64,000 nucleotides of DNA. It comes from Duganella fentianensis (GTDB lineage Bacteria > Pseudomonadota > Gammaproteobacteria > Burkholderiales > Burkholderiaceae_D). Both the position numbers and the translations under genes were made by a program. Location: NCBI RefSeq assembly GCF_009857835.1, contig NZ_WWCL01000004.1:248001-312000 (forward strand), read 5' to 3'. Positions within the stretch are counted from its first letter, which is position 1, and each line of letters begins with the position of its first letter. Below the pieces are notes generated by a model that worked only from the letters and a program-made list of their open reading frames with translations, was not told where the DNA came from and made no database searches. This document shows positions 63,136 through 64,000 of the stretch, piece by piece.

Positions 63136-64000
63136 ATGAAAGTAGTGTTCAATTCCGCGCTGGCACTTGCCTGCATGACCGTGGCAGCTGCTGGTAGCGC
63201 TCAAGCCGGCGTGGTTGATCTGAACCTGCATGGCGCCAATGTTTTTGCGCTGACGGATTTCAAAGCTCCCAGTGCAGACGTGGAAGGTGCAATACTGGCG
63301 GGGCGCGATGTCCAGTTAAGCAACTATTCTGTCAACGACAAGAATGTTGATGCTTACGGCGGTTATTCCCTCATCGCTGGCCGCAATTTGAATTTCAGTA
63401 GCGGCTCGATTAAGAACGGCAATACCTATGTAGGCGGCACGGCCAATGTGACCCAGTCGGTCGACGTGTATGGCAAAAAAATCCAGACCGGCGCAGCCAA
63501 CGCACCGGCGAATCTGACGGCCCTCGCGACCCAGCTGAAATCGACTTCGAACTCGCTGTCCACGCTAGCCACCACGGGCAGCGCTACAGTGCAGTGGGGC
63601 GGTCTGAACATCACTGGCAGCAAGAGCAAGGTTGAAGTGATCGATATCGATGCCAAAACCCTGTCCAGCGTGACGTACTTTAACTTCAGCGACCTCAGCA
63701 GCGGTTCTACCCTGATCTTTAACATCACCGGCACTTCGGGCGCGTTTTATGGCGGCTATCAGGGCTTCGAGAAGTACAATGTGCTGTTCAACTTCTATCA
63801 GGCTAAAGACCTGGGCATACATACGGGCCTGACGGCCAACGTGCTGGCGCCACTGGCCACCGTCAACGGCGGTAGTGGTGTCATCAATGGCAATGTGGTG
63901 GTGGATAACTGGCTGTCCTCGGTACAGATCAACGCCAATCATTACTTCAAACCTACGACAGTGACCGGCTTTATGACACCCGTGCCGGAACCGGAAACCT
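63136..64000 (+). CDS. Choice-of-anchor-A-like PEP-CTERM protein (3' end cut)
   Basis: A reading frame from ATG at 63136, preceded by GAGGG, with signal peptide MKVVFNSALALACMTVAAAG ending near SAQA, runs to the window end (288 full codons) and is still open. It has the strand pattern of its upstream neighbour (ILAGRDVQ, LIAGRNLNF, YVGGTANV) and reaches VPEPET, the start of a PEP-CTERM tail, right at the edge, so about 20 more residues are expected. Tandem duplication is likely, though the two differ clearly. Confidence 0.85.
   Translation, partial: MKVVFNSALALACMTVAAAGSAQAGVVDLNLHGANVFALTDFKAPSADVEGAILAGRDVQLSNYSVNDKNVDAYGGYSLIAGRNLNFSSGSIKNGNTYVGGTANVTQSVDVYGKKIQTGAANAPANLTALATQLKSTSNSLSTLATTGSATVQWGGLNITGSKSKVEVIDIDAKTLSSVTYFNFSDLSSGSTLIFNITGTSGAFYGGYQGFEKYNVLFNFYQAKDLGIHTGLTANVLAPLATVNGGSGVINGNVVVDNWLSSVQINANHYFKPTTVTGFMTPVPEPET

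Overview
The window looks like chromosomal DNA of a betaproteobacterium of the order Burkholderiales, most likely family Oxalobacteraceae (Massilia, Duganella or Janthinobacterium type). The grounds are high-GC coding sequence, the block argJ / ATPase / mutT / yacG / zapD / coaE / pilD / pilC / pilB that is usual for this order, tandem PEP-CTERM surface proteins, and many exported proteins and TonB-dependent receptors. The genus is an inference. I saw no tRNA, rRNA, insertion sequence, phage or CRISPR array.

Region 1 (1-4.2 kb): the tail of an unrecognised gene, then a minus-strand trio of porin, small PstS-like binding protein and PAS-type sensor kinase. Region 2 (4.2-15.4 kb): housekeeping block. 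argJ, a P-loop ATPase and mutT run rightward; yacG, zapD, coaE, pilD, pilC, pilB, a CorC/HlyC-type membrane protein and a TPR-methyltransferase fusion run leftward.

Region 3 (15.4-24.7 kb): purine catabolism. uraH is divergent from puuE-xdhA-xdhB-xdhC-guaD and an exported adenosine deaminase. Uricase and uraD are not in the window. Region 4 (24.7-33.7 kb): an intergenic region with a consensus NtrC site leads into a TonB-dependent receptor. Exported nucleic-acid hydrolases follow: a lipoprotein 5'-nucleotidase, a PLD3/PLD4-like phospholipase-D-fold protein and an S1/P1 nuclease. A solute-binding-like protein and a TorF-type porin come next.

Region 5 (33.7-44.2 kb): a chemoreceptor, a small cytochrome c, a BmpA-type nucleoside ABC importer (four minus-strand genes) and, divergent from it, a second TonB-dependent receptor. 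Region 6 (44.3-46.7 kb): a DUF969/DUF979 membrane pair with pyroglutamyl peptidase. Region 7 (46.7-58.6 kb): psuK-psuG-lysR for pseudouridine, divergent from a deo-type operon (purine nucleoside phosphorylase, deoB, deoC, two-domain aldehyde dehydrogenase, deoA, cdd, large deaminase). Region 8 (58.6-64 kb): a VOC protein, a LytS/LytR-type pair with a small membrane protein, a GNAT acetyltransferase, and two choice-of-anchor-A-like PEP-CTERM proteins, the second cut by the window end.

The unifying theme is use of external nucleic acids. Polymers could be cut by S1/P1 and PLD-type nucleases, dephosphorylated by the 5'-nucleotidase, partly deaminated outside the cytoplasm by adenosine deaminase, and imported by TonB receptors, porins and the Bmp-type ABC system. 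Inside, they would be split by PNP/DeoA/PsuG, with the sugar going through DeoB-DeoC-ALDH and the bases through GuaD-Xdh-UraH-PuuE. The NtrC box suggests that nitrogen status controls part of this.
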